Shown here piece after piece: positions 17,008 through 25,405 of a stretch of 36,916 bases of DNA. The stretch lies in NCBI GenBank assembly GCA_002726435.1, contig PBSV01000066.1, positions 1 through 36,916 of the forward strand, given 5' to 3'. Positions within the stretch are counted from its first letter, which is position 1. Each line of letters begins with the position of its first letter. Below the pieces are notes generated by a model. The model saw only the letters and a list, made by a program, of their open reading frames with translations. It did not search any database and was not told the DNA's origin. The translations under genes and the position numbers were made by a program. This DNA comes from Opitutia bacterium (GTDB taxonomy: Bacteria; Verrucomicrobiota; Verrucomicrobiia; Opitutales; Seribacteraceae).

Positions 17008-17745
17008 TTAGGCGACAAAATCATGTCCGAGGTACTTTTCTCTGGTCTTCGGATCATTCAACAGAAAACTGGAATCTCCGTGAGCAAGAACCTTTCCGTC
17101 GTAAAGCAAGTAAGCACGATCAACGATTCTCAACGTTTCACGAACATTGTGGTCGGTAATAAATATCCCAATTCCTTTTTTCTTAAGAGAAAGAATTATT
17201 TTCATCACCTCGCTTACACTGATTGGATCCACTCCGCCAAAAGGCTCATCAAGTAAAAGAAAAAGCGGATCAAGAAGCAACGCCCGCGTAATTTCAAGTC
17301 TTCTTCTTTCTCCTCCACTCAAAGTAAAAGCTTTTTGAGAAGCCAGATGATTCAAGTTAAGTTCCTCGAGTCGCCGCTGAACAAGTTCATTTTGTTCGGT
17401 TGCGGAAATTCCAAGAGTTTCTGCGATGACTTTTAAATTATCTTCTACGCTCAATTTTCTAATAATCGAAGATTCCTGGGGAAGATAGACCAAGCCCAGT
17501 CTCGCTCTTTTATAAGCGGGAAGGGAAGAAATTTCTTTCTGATTGAGTTTGAGGGAACCACTGGTTGGTCGGGTGAAACCGGCAACCATTGAAAAGGTGG
17601 TGGTTTTCCCTGCTCCATTCGGTCCAAGCAGACCCACTACTTCACCTCCTTTAGCCTCCATATTTACGGAATTTACCACTTGCCTGCGACCGTAACTTTT
17701 ACAGAGTTCCAACACAGAGAGCAGGTTTTTTGAAGGTTCACTCAT
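17008..17745 (-). CDS. lptB: LPS export ABC transporter ATPase LptB
   Basis: LptB powers extraction of lipopolysaccharide from the inner membrane with LptFG. The 245-residue product carries Walker A GPNGAGKT (41-48), the signature LSGGE (142-146), Walker B FLLLDEP (about 162-168) with GGVDPISV, and an H-loop (ITDHNVRETL); the last two blocks are typical of LptB rather than other ABC ATPases. The frame continues upstream to 17802, but the ATG at 17745 has a good ribosome binding site (AGGAAGAGG directly upstream) and overlaps the end of the LptC/LptA-like gene by 8 bp, so translation is probably coupled. hprK follows by 14 bp. Confidence 0.95.
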   Translation of the reverse strand: MSEPSKNLLSVLELCKSYGRRQVVNSVNMEAKGGEVVGLLGPNGAGKTTTFSMVAGFTRPTSGSLKLNQKEISSLPAYKRARLGLVYLPQESSIIRKLSVEDNLKVIAETLGISATEQNELVQRRLEELNLNHLASQKAFTLSGGERRRLEITRALLLDPLFLLLDEPFGGVDPISVSEVMKIILSLKKKGIGIFITDHNVRETLRIVDRAYLLYDGKVLAHGDSSFLLNDPKTREKYLGHDFVA

Positions 17746-18685
17746 CCTCTTCCTTTTTTCTTCCAAGTGGAAATCCAAGACTGGGCAGCGAGGGCAGTTC
17801 AATTCTCGGACGATTTCCTTCGCTTCCCATCACCTGTGCTCTACGGGTTCCTTTCTGAAGAAGAATCTTTTCGCCTCGAACCACCCCCCATTCATTGTCT
17901 TCCACCCGTGCGTTCCCTTCCAGCACAGCCTCACCATCCATCGAATCAATGGTGAGTGAATCACAAAAGGATTTCCTGCCTGGTTGCTCAAGTTCCACTG
18001 CACTTTTAGCAAAAACTTTTGAAATCTTTCCGAGGGAGGATTGGTTTTGATCTTTCTCAAAAAGAAGCTCCATTTCTTCACATTGAATTTTCATCTCCTC
18101 TGAGCTGATTGATACTTTTCCACGAAGCAGAAATCGATTCGATTCTTTGGAAAGTTCGAGTAATTCAATGTATTCAGCCACAGCAAAAGTACTAAATTTC
18201 TTGTCGGGAGAAATTTTCCTATCGGAAGAAGTAATTCCAAGATTTAAGTCCTCTTCGAATAAAACTTTTCCGTTTTCCTTAAAGGCCATCAAGTGCTGTC
18301 CTTCATCCGTCCGCTCCCTCCAAATCCATTGCTCGCCCTCCGCGGAAAAACCCTTCCCTTCCACAGTGAGTAGACTATCCCCATTCGCTTCCCCGCTTTT
18401 TGGTTTAAAAAGCCCATTGCTACTTCTGGCATTGGATTGATTAAATCCGGTCATTGTTTCAAGGGTTAAATCAGAAGCCTCGTACAAGCCCTCGCCCATA
18501 AAGTTGACTTCATTGGCGGATAATTTCCAAGACAACCGACCGTTTTCCTCGAACCCCGGGATCGTTACATTCTTGACTCCAGAAAGTCCCTCCTTGTGCT
18601 CTTCACCACCCCATAAAAAGCCTGGAGAAATAACCGTGCACACAAAGTCCGAAAGTAAGAAAAAAATCGGCGTGCACAGTTTCAC
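17738..18685 (-). CDS. LptC/LptA-like LPS transport protein (probable fusion)
   Basis: The 315-residue product starts at a GTG (18685); a stop codon lies just upstream in frame, so no longer start exists. It begins with a signal or anchor segment (MKLCTPIFFLLSDFVCTVIS). Residues about 36-80 (VTIPGFEENGRLSWKLSANE) resemble LptC. The C-terminal half has OstA/LptA-like repeats (CDSLTIDSMDGEAVLEGNAR and WGVVRGEKILLQKGTRRAQV). Both families form the periplasmic bridge that carries LPS. The overlap with lptB by 8 bp and the shared strand strongly support a role in LPS export. It may be a single protein covering both jobs; exact domain borders cannot be set by eye. Confidence 0.78.
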   Translation of the reverse strand: MKLCTPIFFLLSDFVCTVISPGFLWGGEEHKEGLSGVKNVTIPGFEENGRLSWKLSANEVNFMGEGLYEASDLTLETMTGFNQSNARSSNGLFKPKSGEANGDSLLTVEGKGFSAEGEQWIWRERTDEGQHLMAFKENGKVLFEEDLNLGITSSDRKISPDKKFSTFAVAEYIELLELSKESNRFLLRGKVSISSEEMKIQCEEMELLFEKDQNQSSLGKISKVFAKSAVELEQPGRKSFCDSLTIDSMDGEAVLEGNARVEDNEWGVVRGEKILLQKGTRRAQVMGSEGNRPRIELPSLPSLGFPLGRKKEEDE

Positions 18686-18743
18686 GGCTATTTATTTCGA
18701 GAACCTGTGGCTCTGCTCGCATCTAAGATCTCCATAGATCCAA

Positions 18744-19331
18744 TCACTTCAAGCTCTTTTTCTCGCTTGGCATAGATTCACTTGTTTCAAAGGGAACAAA
18801 TTTCAAAACCGTCCCATTTATGCAGTAACGCTTGTCCGTCGGAGTATCAAAGCCCTCACCGGTAAAAACATGCCCCAAGTGACCCTCACAAATGGCACAA
18901 AGTACTTCTGTTCTTGGATACCCCATCAAGTAGTCAACCGAGGTTATTACATTCTTTGCTTCCGAAGGATCATAAAAGGAAGGCCATCCACATCGGGAGT
19001 CAAATTTTTCCTTGGATGAAAAAAGTTCAGAGTCGCATCCGGCACAAAAATAGGTACCTCCCCCTTGTTTTTTAAACTTTTCATAAACCGGTCCATTTGG
19101 TCTCTCCGTCCCCGCTTTTCTTAAAATCGCGTATTGTTCCGGAGTTAAATCTTCCTTCCATTCTGCATCGGTTTTCACAACTTTTCCGGGGTGGTTAAGG
19201 ATGTTTTTAGATCGGGTGTCATTTTTATCTTTCTCGTCTCGGACGGATTTAGAATTTAAGTGAATGGTTACCACCAAGACTAGAAACCCGACCAGTGAAA
19301 ACCATAGTCGTTTGCTGATTAGAAACTTCAT
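18744..19331 (-). CDS. msrB: Membrane-anchored or exported peptide-methionine (R)-S-oxide reductase
   Basis: MsrB repairs methionine-R-sulfoxide in proteins. The 195-residue product has the zinc cysteines C96 and C99 (YFCAGC) and C145 and C148 (VLCAIC), the CGWPSFYDP block, EGHLGHVF, and the catalytic C170 in RYCINGTVLKF. In place of the usual cytoplasmic start it has an N-terminal hydrophobic segment (LWFSLVGFLVLVVTIHL, about 9-25), so it is anchored or exported and probably repairs envelope proteins. It lies 58 bp downstream of the LptC/LptA-like gene's start side, and 58 bp from the pilT gene upstream, all on the minus strand. Confidence 0.95.
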   Translation of the reverse strand: MKFLISKRLWFSLVGFLVLVVTIHLNSKSVRDEKDKNDTRSKNILNHPGKVVKTDAEWKEDLTPEQYAILRKAGTERPNGPVYEKFKKQGGGTYFCAGCDSELFSSKEKFDSRCGWPSFYDPSEAKNVITSVDYLMGYPRTEVLCAICEGHLGHVFTGEGFDTPTDKRYCINGTVLKFVPFETSESMPSEKKSLK

Positions 19332-19389
19332 TCAATGAAAGGTTTAAAAAAATATTCATTCGTAATCAAGGAATTCGTGCAGTCGGCCC

Positions 19390-20538
19390 TCAGCCCAAAC
19401 GCTCGAGTAAACTGGCTTCATTGGTGTAGGTGATCGCAGATTCCTTCGTAATTACTCCATGTTGATAAAGATGAAGTAAGTGTTGCTCCATCGTCATCAT
19501 CCCCTCCTTAGCTTGTGTTTCCATGGTTGAATATACCTGCTGCCAATTCCCGGTTCGAATTAAATTCCCAAGCGCCGGTAAATTTTTCAATACTTCCATC
19601 ACGAGAATTCGGCCATTGCCATCAGCCCGTGGGACCAGTTTTTGACTCAGTACAAAAGAAAGGCTGAATGAAAGTTGCAGGCATAGACTTTTTGTCTGCT
19701 CCGAGGGAAACATGTCTACAATCCGACTCAGTGCACCTTTTGCGTCTCTGGTGTGCAAAGTTGAAAAAACCAGGTGACCGGTCTCCGCCGCACTCAGTGC
19801 TAGGGAAGCAGTCTCCGTATCCCGTATTTCTCCCACGAAAATAACATCTGGATTTTCCCGCAAAGCACTGCGCAAACCTTCTGCAAAGGTCGGAACATCT
19901 TGCCCGATCTGTCTTTGTGAAACCATCGAACTTTCGCTTTTGAAAAGAAATTCAACCGGGTCCTCCAAGGTAATTATTCTGGTCTTTCGGTGCAAATTAA
20001 CATGGTTAATCAGCGAAGAAATGGTCGTCGACTTTCCACTCCCGGTCACTCCGGTGACTAAAACCAATCCCCGTTTTAGTGAAGTAATATCCTGCCAAAT
20101 TTTCTCCGAGGGCAACCCAACCTCTTGTATCGACGGAATATTCGATGCTAATACCCGCATTACAAAGGCCAGTCCATCGCGATCATGAAAAACATTAAGT
20201 CGAAAATTTACTCCTTGATCCTTCCATTCAAAAGCGGTGTCCAAATCATTCGGATTTTCCTCATCCAATACAAACTCCAAGTGTCTTTCACTTAACAACA
20301 CACCCAACATATATCGAATGACTTCATCACTTACCCCGGTTCCTTCAGGAAGTGGAGTTAAATCATCATCGATTCGAAAACTTACCGGACGTCCTGTTTT
20401 GACATGCATGTCTGAAATTCTGGAGAGATTTCCTCTCTGGTAGGAAGGATCGATAAAGTAATTGAGCATTTGAGTAAAACTCATGGTTGCCTGACCGACT
20501 TGATAAATGGGTTGGTTGATGTCGTATTTTTCTTCCAT
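19390..20538 (-). CDS. PilT-type twitching motility / secretion ATPase
   Basis: A 382-residue GspE/PilT-superfamily ATPase. Visible motifs are the N-terminal SRISDMHVKTGRPV (the PilT 'SDLHL' region), Walker A GVTGSGKST (163-171), the Asp box ITLEDPVEF (about 189-197), Walker B DVIFVGEIRD (221-230) and the His box HLVFSTLHT (about 245-253). These favour retraction-type ATPases (PilT/PilU) over assembly ATPases, which are longer and carry a zinc motif. It would act at the cytoplasmic face of a type IV pilus. No other pilus gene is in the window. It is divergent from the MBL-fold gene, with 136 bp between them. I leave the symbol blank because PilT and PilU cannot be separated by eye. Confidence 0.9.
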   Translation of the reverse strand: MEEKYDINQPIYQVGQATMSFTQMLNYFIDPSYQRGNLSRISDMHVKTGRPVSFRIDDDLTPLPEGTGVSDEVIRYMLGVLLSERHLEFVLDEENPNDLDTAFEWKDQGVNFRLNVFHDRDGLAFVMRVLASNIPSIQEVGLPSEKIWQDITSLKRGLVLVTGVTGSGKSTTISSLINHVNLHRKTRIITLEDPVEFLFKSESSMVSQRQIGQDVPTFAEGLRSALRENPDVIFVGEIRDTETASLALSAAETGHLVFSTLHTRDAKGALSRIVDMFPSEQTKSLCLQLSFSLSFVLSQKLVPRADGNGRILVMEVLKNLPALGNLIRTGNWQQVYSTMETQAKEGMMTMEQHLLHLYQHGVITKESAITYTNEASLLERLG

Positions 20539-20674
20539 CCCAAGAAAATGAGGTGAAGAATCAAATTCTTCAAGCCAAGACGAACACGAATGAATAACTT
20601 TTCACTCTTTCCTAAAAAATTAATTTTGAATTGCCTTATTCATCGGAAAGAAAGAAAACAACTGCTTCTAATTC

Positions 20675-21676
20675 ATGAAGGTTCATTTCAAAGGCACACG
20701 GGGATCGATTCCCACCGCGTATTCCGCGAATGATATAAAAGACAAGGTGGTCGCCGCTCTTCTTGCCGCACGTGGAAAAGAACTTCGATCAGAAAGACAA
20801 ATCCGCGAATTCGTAGAGAAGAAACTTCCCTTTCAAGTTGGTTCAGGATGGGGGGGAAATACTCCCTGTGTATATGTCGAGACCGGATCGGAGGAAAAAT
20901 TAATTTTTGATGGAGGGTCTGGAATGCGGGTCCTCGGTCAGGAGTTTGCCAGTCAAGGAATTTCAAACACCACCTTTCATGTTTTTATCTCTCATCTTCA
21001 CTACGACCATATACAGGGCATTCCTTTTTTTATCCCTGCCTACGATCCCTCCAATCACATTGTGTTTCACGGTGGGCACGAAATCATCGAAGATTCATTA
21101 ACCCGGCAGATGTCTGCTCCTTTTTTCCCCATTGGAATGGACGCATTTAATGCAAAAATATCTTTTGAAACTCATAAACCCGGGGATGTGCTCGAACACT
21201 GTGATGCAAAAATAACTTTAATTGAACAGGCTCATCCAGGTGTGTCCTACGGCTATCGAGTAGACTCACAGGAAAAATCCATGGTCTACTCCACCGATGC
21301 GGAACATACCAATGAGGCACACTCTTCCAGTTATCCATTTCTCGATTTCATTCGTGGTGCAAATCTTCTTATTTTCGACGCCCCCTACACTCATTCTCAA
21401 TCAATCAGCATTCGCGAACACTGGGGACACTCCAGTAATATCATGGGGGTTGAACTGGCTGCCCGTGGAGAGGTTGAGACTCTGGCCATTTTTCATCATG
21501 ACCCGGGATCTTCCGACCATGAAATTGAAAGTCTCCAGGCACACACGAAAAAATTCCTGCAGACTTCGCGCTCCGCAATCAAGGAAACAAGGCCCGGAAT
21601 TCCCGGTGCTCCCTCCACTCGGAAGTTCCCCACTGAAATCCTTCACTCCCATGACGGATTAGTCCTCGCTTTATAA
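20675..21676 (+). CDS. Metallo-beta-lactamase-fold hydrolase
   Basis: The 333-residue protein carries the metal motif HLHYDH (107-112) of the MBL fold, with later ligands likely in QAHPGVS, STDAEH and FHHDPGSSD. The start (KVHFKGTRGSIPT) and GGNTPCVYVETG resemble the group that includes RNase Z-like and cyclic-nucleotide phosphodiesterase-like enzymes. It has a stretch at about 20-50 that is helical and charged, which is an insert relative to minimal members. No signal peptide. The RNase D-like gene starts 9 bp downstream, which suggests an operon and raises the possibility of an RNA-related role, but the substrate is unknown. Confidence 0.88.
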   Translation: MKVHFKGTRGSIPTAYSANDIKDKVVAALLAARGKELRSERQIREFVEKKLPFQVGSGWGGNTPCVYVETGSEEKLIFDGGSGMRVLGQEFASQGISNTTFHVFISHLHYDHIQGIPFFIPAYDPSNHIVFHGGHEIIEDSLTRQMSAPFFPIGMDAFNAKISFETHKPGDVLEHCDAKITLIEQAHPGVSYGYRVDSQEKSMVYSTDAEHTNEAHSSSYPFLDFIRGANLLIFDAPYTHSQSISIREHWGHSSNIMGVELAARGEVETLAIFHHDPGSSDHEIESLQAHTKKFLQTSRSAIKETRPGIPGAPSTRKFPTEILHSHDGLVLAL

Positions 21677-21685
21677 TTTTTCTTC

Positions 21686-22300
21686 ATGGATCCTATTCTC
21701 ACCGAAGCAGAGGAATTCCCCAAAAGATTAGAGAAAGAAATCATCAACGAACTCCCCATGATTCGCTTCCACGGAGCAATCAAAGTGGCCGAGGATTTAA
21801 AATCATTCAACCTCCTTGCCGCTCAAATCGAAAATCATCCGATTCTTGGATTCGACATTGAGTGTAAACCAAATTTCAAGCGCGGGCCTAACAATCCACC
21901 CGCTCTTCTGCAACTCGCCACCGCCGACCAAGCCTTCCTATTCCGTCTCTATCCGGCCTTCAAACTTGGTCCTTTGAAAAAAATTCTGGAAGATCCAAAA
22001 ATCATAAAAACCGGGGTCGCCCTGAAAGATGACTTGCACAACCTCCAAAAAATTGAGGAATTTTCCCCGCAGGGATTCGAAGACCTCGCCAGCCTCGCAC
22101 AGTCCTTGAAAATTGAACAAACTGGATTGCGGAATTTAACCGCGATCTTTTTCAAGCACCGCCTGTCCAAATCTTCTCAATTATCCAACTGGCAAAAAAT
22201 TCCTCTTTCCAAGTCCCAAAAGATCTACGCCGCCACCGATGCCTGGATTAGCCGTGAGCTTTTTTTGATCATGAAAACAACGCTCGAAAAAAAGACCTGA
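21686..22300 (+). CDS. RNase D-like DEDDy 3'-5' exonuclease domain protein
   Basis: This 204-residue protein is a single DEDD exonuclease domain. The four acidic residues can be placed: D57 and E59 (LGFDIECKP), D116 (VALKDDLHNL) and D185 with Y181 (YAATDAWISREL), the DEDDy variant. The expected PPALLQLAT strand is present. It lacks the HRDC domain of full RNase D and so resembles small Ribonuclease D/WRN-exo-like proteins. It probably trims RNA or DNA 3' ends in the cytoplasm. It starts 9 bp after the MBL-fold gene, and its stop is 2 bp from the convergent permease stop. Confidence 0.92.
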   Translation: MDPILTEAEEFPKRLEKEIINELPMIRFHGAIKVAEDLKSFNLLAAQIENHPILGFDIECKPNFKRGPNNPPALLQLATADQAFLFRLYPAFKLGPLKKILEDPKIIKTGVALKDDLHNLQKIEEFSPQGFEDLASLAQSLKIEQTGLRNLTAIFFKHRLSKSSQLSNWQKIPLSKSQKIYAATDAWISRELFLIMKTTLEKKT

Positions 22301-22302
22301 GT

Positions 22303-23643
22303 TTATTCCTGTAATTTCCAGCCTCTTTTTTTCAGCATATCGAGGAGCACCGCCGCCAGTAAAACCATTCCGAGGACCACTTTTTGTGTGTAACTTTGCA
22401 CCCCGGTCAAATTCATCCCGTTTTGAATCACTGCAATAATAAAAGCACCGATCAAAGTACCGAATATTTTTCCCCGCCCCCCTGACAGTGAGGTTCCCCC
22501 CACCACCACTGCGGCAATGACATACAATTCATACATCAGGCCATATTTCGGATCGCCACTTCGAAATTGGGAGGCCATGACAATCCCCCCCAGTCCCGCC
22601 AATACTCCCGAGCTCGCATAAACCCAGAGTAAAATTCTTTTCACTGGCACACCTGACAACCTGGCTGCCTCCGGATTTCCACCCACCGCATATACATGTC
22701 TTCCAATTGTCGTCCGGCTCATCAGTAAATGAGCGGCGATATAGAGGACCGCCATCAGGGTGACCGCATTGGGAATTCCCCCGAGATCATCTCCCCTGCC
22801 CAACCAGTCAAAAGAGGCAGGCAACTGATAAATCGACAAGCCCCCGGACAACATGTAGGCCAATCCACTTGCCACCATCATCATCCCCAGGCTGGCGACA
22901 AACGGGGGCACATTAAAATAAGCCACCATCGCACCCGAAAAAAGGCCCAGTCCGCCACTGGCAAGCATTGCCAACGCGCACCCCACGGTCATGCCAAAGA
23001 CCGACGCATCCACCCCACCGGTCCATTCCCGGATTGTCCAGGTTGCCAGAACCGCTGAAAACGCAATTAAACTACCGACGGAAAGATCAATTCCCGCGGT
23101 TATAATTACGAGGGTCATTCCAATTGCAAGTATTGCAATTACCGCAATTTGATTGGCAACATTCAACAAATTCGAAGCCTTTAGAAAATTCGGCCATCCA
23201 TAACTTTTTGGGGTCATCACCCGCATCTCACTGCTTGCAGGATTTAATTTTCTTAAATTTTCAACCACTGGTAATTGCGCAAAAAATTGTTCGCAAGCAA
23301 CCAGGTCGAGGCTCGAATTTGTCTCAAATACATTTCTTAGTGCCCGCCCAAATTCCGGTGGTCCACCCGTGAGTGCCCCTTTTATTTCCCATCCCTCCCG
23401 GGTCAATCTTTTACGTATTCCTTCCACGAATGCATTTCCATCCACCCCTTTTTTCCCGACTATCAATACAGTGCCAGCCACCGGAAATTTTTCGATTATT
23501 TCCTCGGACAATTGATTGGCCCCCTCCTCTCCAACTGGTTGCTGCTGTTCATAGGTGATCGAACTGAAAAAAACACACAGAAAAAGCAAGGCCCCGAGCA
23601 TTCCATAATCGGAAGAAAAAAGTGCTTTCAGAATTTTCATCAT
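22303..23643 (-). CDS. Ribose-type sugar ABC transporter permease with inserted extracytoplasmic domain
   Basis: The C-terminal 300 residues are a normal RbsC-type permease: AIGMTLVIITAGIDLSVGSL, several hydrophobic helices, the EAARLSGVPV coupling region and GVQSYTQKVVLGMVLLAAVL near the end. The N-terminal part is not usual. After a first membrane segment (about residues 15-30) there are about 115 soluble residues (VAGTVLIVGKKGVDGNAFVE and onward) before the next helix. That segment looks like one lobe of a periplasmic sugar-binding protein. Total is 446 residues against about 320 for RbsC. I chose the ATG at 23643 over a TTG at 23646; it is 4 bp after the ATPase stop, so the two are coupled. 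Confidence 0.9.
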   Translation of the reverse strand: MMKILKALFSSDYGMLGALLFLCVFFSSITYEQQQPVGEEGANQLSEEIIEKFPVAGTVLIVGKKGVDGNAFVEGIRKRLTREGWEIKGALTGGPPEFGRALRNVFETNSSLDLVACEQFFAQLPVVENLRKLNPASSEMRVMTPKSYGWPNFLKASNLLNVANQIAVIAILAIGMTLVIITAGIDLSVGSLIAFSAVLATWTIREWTGGVDASVFGMTVGCALAMLASGGLGLFSGAMVAYFNVPPFVASLGMMMVASGLAYMLSGGLSIYQLPASFDWLGRGDDLGGIPNAVTLMAVLYIAAHLLMSRTTIGRHVYAVGGNPEAARLSGVPVKRILLWVYASSGVLAGLGGIVMASQFRSGDPKYGLMYELYVIAAVVVGGTSLSGGRGKIFGTLIGAFIIAVIQNGMNLTGVQSYTQKVVLGMVLLAAVLLDMLKKRGWKLQE

Positions 23644-23647
23644 CAAT

Positions 23648-25159
23648 TCAGGCAGCTCGTTCTTTCTCTCCTATTGCCAGAGCGATTAATTTTTCCTGAG
23701 TAATCCCCTCTCCATTTTCAACTTCTCCCCTCACTTCTCCCTCTTTCATCACGAGGATGCGATCACTCATTCCAAGAACTTCGGGTAATTCAGAACTGAT
23801 CATCAAAATTGCCTTTCCCTGATCCGCCAACCGGTTCATCCATTGATAAATTTCAAACTTTGCCCCGACATCAATTCCCCGGGTGGGTTCATCAAAGATC
23901 AAGACCTCCGCATTTCGTTCGAGCCACTTTGCCAGCACAACTTTTTGCTGGTTCCCTCCGGATAATTGGCCGGCCAACTGGGCAGGTCCCGAAATTTTGA
24001 TCCTTATTTGCTCAACGAATCTGGAAAACGATGCCCGTTCCCTCTTTTGATCAATCCATCCCGATCGGGAAAACCTTTCCAAATTTGGTAACCCAAAATT
24101 TTCCTGCACCGAAAGTCCAAGAATTAATCCCTGTTCCTTTCGATCCTCAGTCAATAAACAAATTCCCTCTTTGATTGCATCGCTCGGATTTCTAAGTTCC
24201 AACTTCCGTCCGTCCAATTCAATCTCTCCCCCCTCGCGTGAATCCGCCCCAAATATCAAGCGTCCGGTCTCGGTTCTTCCCGCACCCACCAACCCGGTGA
24301 GGGCGACAATTTCTCCCGCCCGCACTTCCAGGGATACACCCCGTACTTTTTTTCCACGCCTCAAGGAATTCACCCGTAATCGGACCTTGCCAATATTTCT
24401 GGTGTGACTTGGAAATTCACGGTCCATCGATCGACCCACCATCAACTCGATGATTTTCCCCCTGCTTAATTCCTCCCTGCTTAATTCCCCGACTCTCTCT
24501 CCGTCGCGCATCACCACTGCCCGGTCGGCCAGACGCTCGACTTCCTCGAGCCGATGACTGACGTAAACAATTCCAATCCCCTTACTTTTTAAATCATCGA
24601 CCAACAAATAGAGTTGCTCGACTTCTTTTTTGGTCAGGGCAGCACTTGGTTCATCCATCACCAAAATTTTTGCATCCCTGACCAAGGCCTTGGCAATTTC
24701 CACTAATTGCTTCTGGGCAATCGTTAATTGATCACATAAAATTTTTGGGTCAATTTCCGCCCCAATCCGCTGAAACGTTTCCATGGCCCGAATATTTTGT
24801 TCGGACTTCCGGACCCATCCATAATTACTTGGCTCGATCCCGAGGAATATATTTTCCGCGGCGGATAATCCCGGAACCAAATTAAATTCCTGATAAATAA
24901 TTGCCACCCCTGCCTCCAGAGAATCCAGCGGTCCGGAAAATCGTCTCTCTTTTCCCTCCACCTCAATCATTCCCTCCTCCGGTTCATGAGCCCCGCCCAG
25001 TACCTTTATTAATGTACTCTTTCCCGCCCCGTTCTCTCCGAGCAAGGCAACACATTCTCCTGTATTTAAATCAAAATCCACTCCCTTCAATGCATGCACT
25101 CCGGGAAATCTCTTGTGAATTGAAGACAATCGGAGCAGTTCGGTGGACTTCGGTTTCAA
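23648..25159 (-). CDS. Ribose-type sugar ABC transporter ATPase (two-domain)
   Basis: A 503-residue RbsA/MglA/XylG-type tandem ATPase. Domain 1 has Walker A GENGAGKST (41-49), the signature LTIAQKQ and Walker B ILVMDEPSAALT. Domain 2 has the degenerate P-loop GLVGAGRTE, the signature LSGGNQQKV and Walker B LIFDEPTRGID. It energises import of a sugar with the neighbouring permease and binding protein. The start appears to be TTG (25159), because an in-frame stop lies four codons further up after a possible ATT. Upstream there is only a weak GAGTGAG ribosome binding site. The permease follows 4 bp downstream; the binding-protein gene lies 246 bp upstream. Confidence 0.95.
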   Translation of the reverse strand: MKPKSTELLRLSSIHKRFPGVHALKGVDFDLNTGECVALLGENGAGKSTLIKVLGGAHEPEEGMIEVEGKERRFSGPLDSLEAGVAIIYQEFNLVPGLSAAENIFLGIEPSNYGWVRKSEQNIRAMETFQRIGAEIDPKILCDQLTIAQKQLVEIAKALVRDAKILVMDEPSAALTKKEVEQLYLLVDDLKSKGIGIVYVSHRLEEVERLADRAVVMRDGERVGELSREELSRGKIIELMVGRSMDREFPSHTRNIGKVRLRVNSLRRGKKVRGVSLEVRAGEIVALTGLVGAGRTETGRLIFGADSREGGEIELDGRKLELRNPSDAIKEGICLLTEDRKEQGLILGLSVQENFGLPNLERFSRSGWIDQKRERASFSRFVEQIRIKISGPAQLAGQLSGGNQQKVVLAKWLERNAEVLIFDEPTRGIDVGAKFEIYQWMNRLADQGKAILMISSELPEVLGMSDRILVMKEGEVRGEVENGEGITQEKLIALAIGEKERAA

Positions 25160-25263
25160 AATTTGCTCACTCTATCCGGCAAGGATTATAACTTTTTTAA
25201 CACCAGATTTTTTCCCGGAATTGACTGGCAGTATCGATACAGATTCGACCGACTGTATTGACC

Positions 25264-25308
25264 GGCAAGCCAAGGGCCCGGTAATGGCCGGGACAATTCA
25301 TAATTGCC
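25264..25308 (-). other. Two-tier hairpin between binding-protein and ATPase genes
   Basis: An inner stem CCCGG/CCGGG (25277-25281 with 25288-25292) sits inside an outer pair GGCAA/TTGCC (25264-25268 with 25304-25308). It lies in the 246-bp gap after the binding-protein gene. No T-run follows on the minus strand, so it is not a standard terminator. It could stabilise the upstream mRNA so that more binding protein than ATPase is made, as is known for other importers; that is inference. Confidence 0.3.
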
Positions 25309-25405
25309 AGCGTTTTTTCCGTCCCCCTTGCCGAGTCTTCTGTGCTTACTGTTCTTGTATCGCTCCAATTAATAAAAGTACTTGTTTGTAATTCACACCG
25401 TCGGT

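Noticed and set aside
25186-25368. Minus-strand ORF of 60 codons in the importer gap
   Set aside because: No motif, no ribosome binding site, and it covers the hairpin region; more likely leader sequence.
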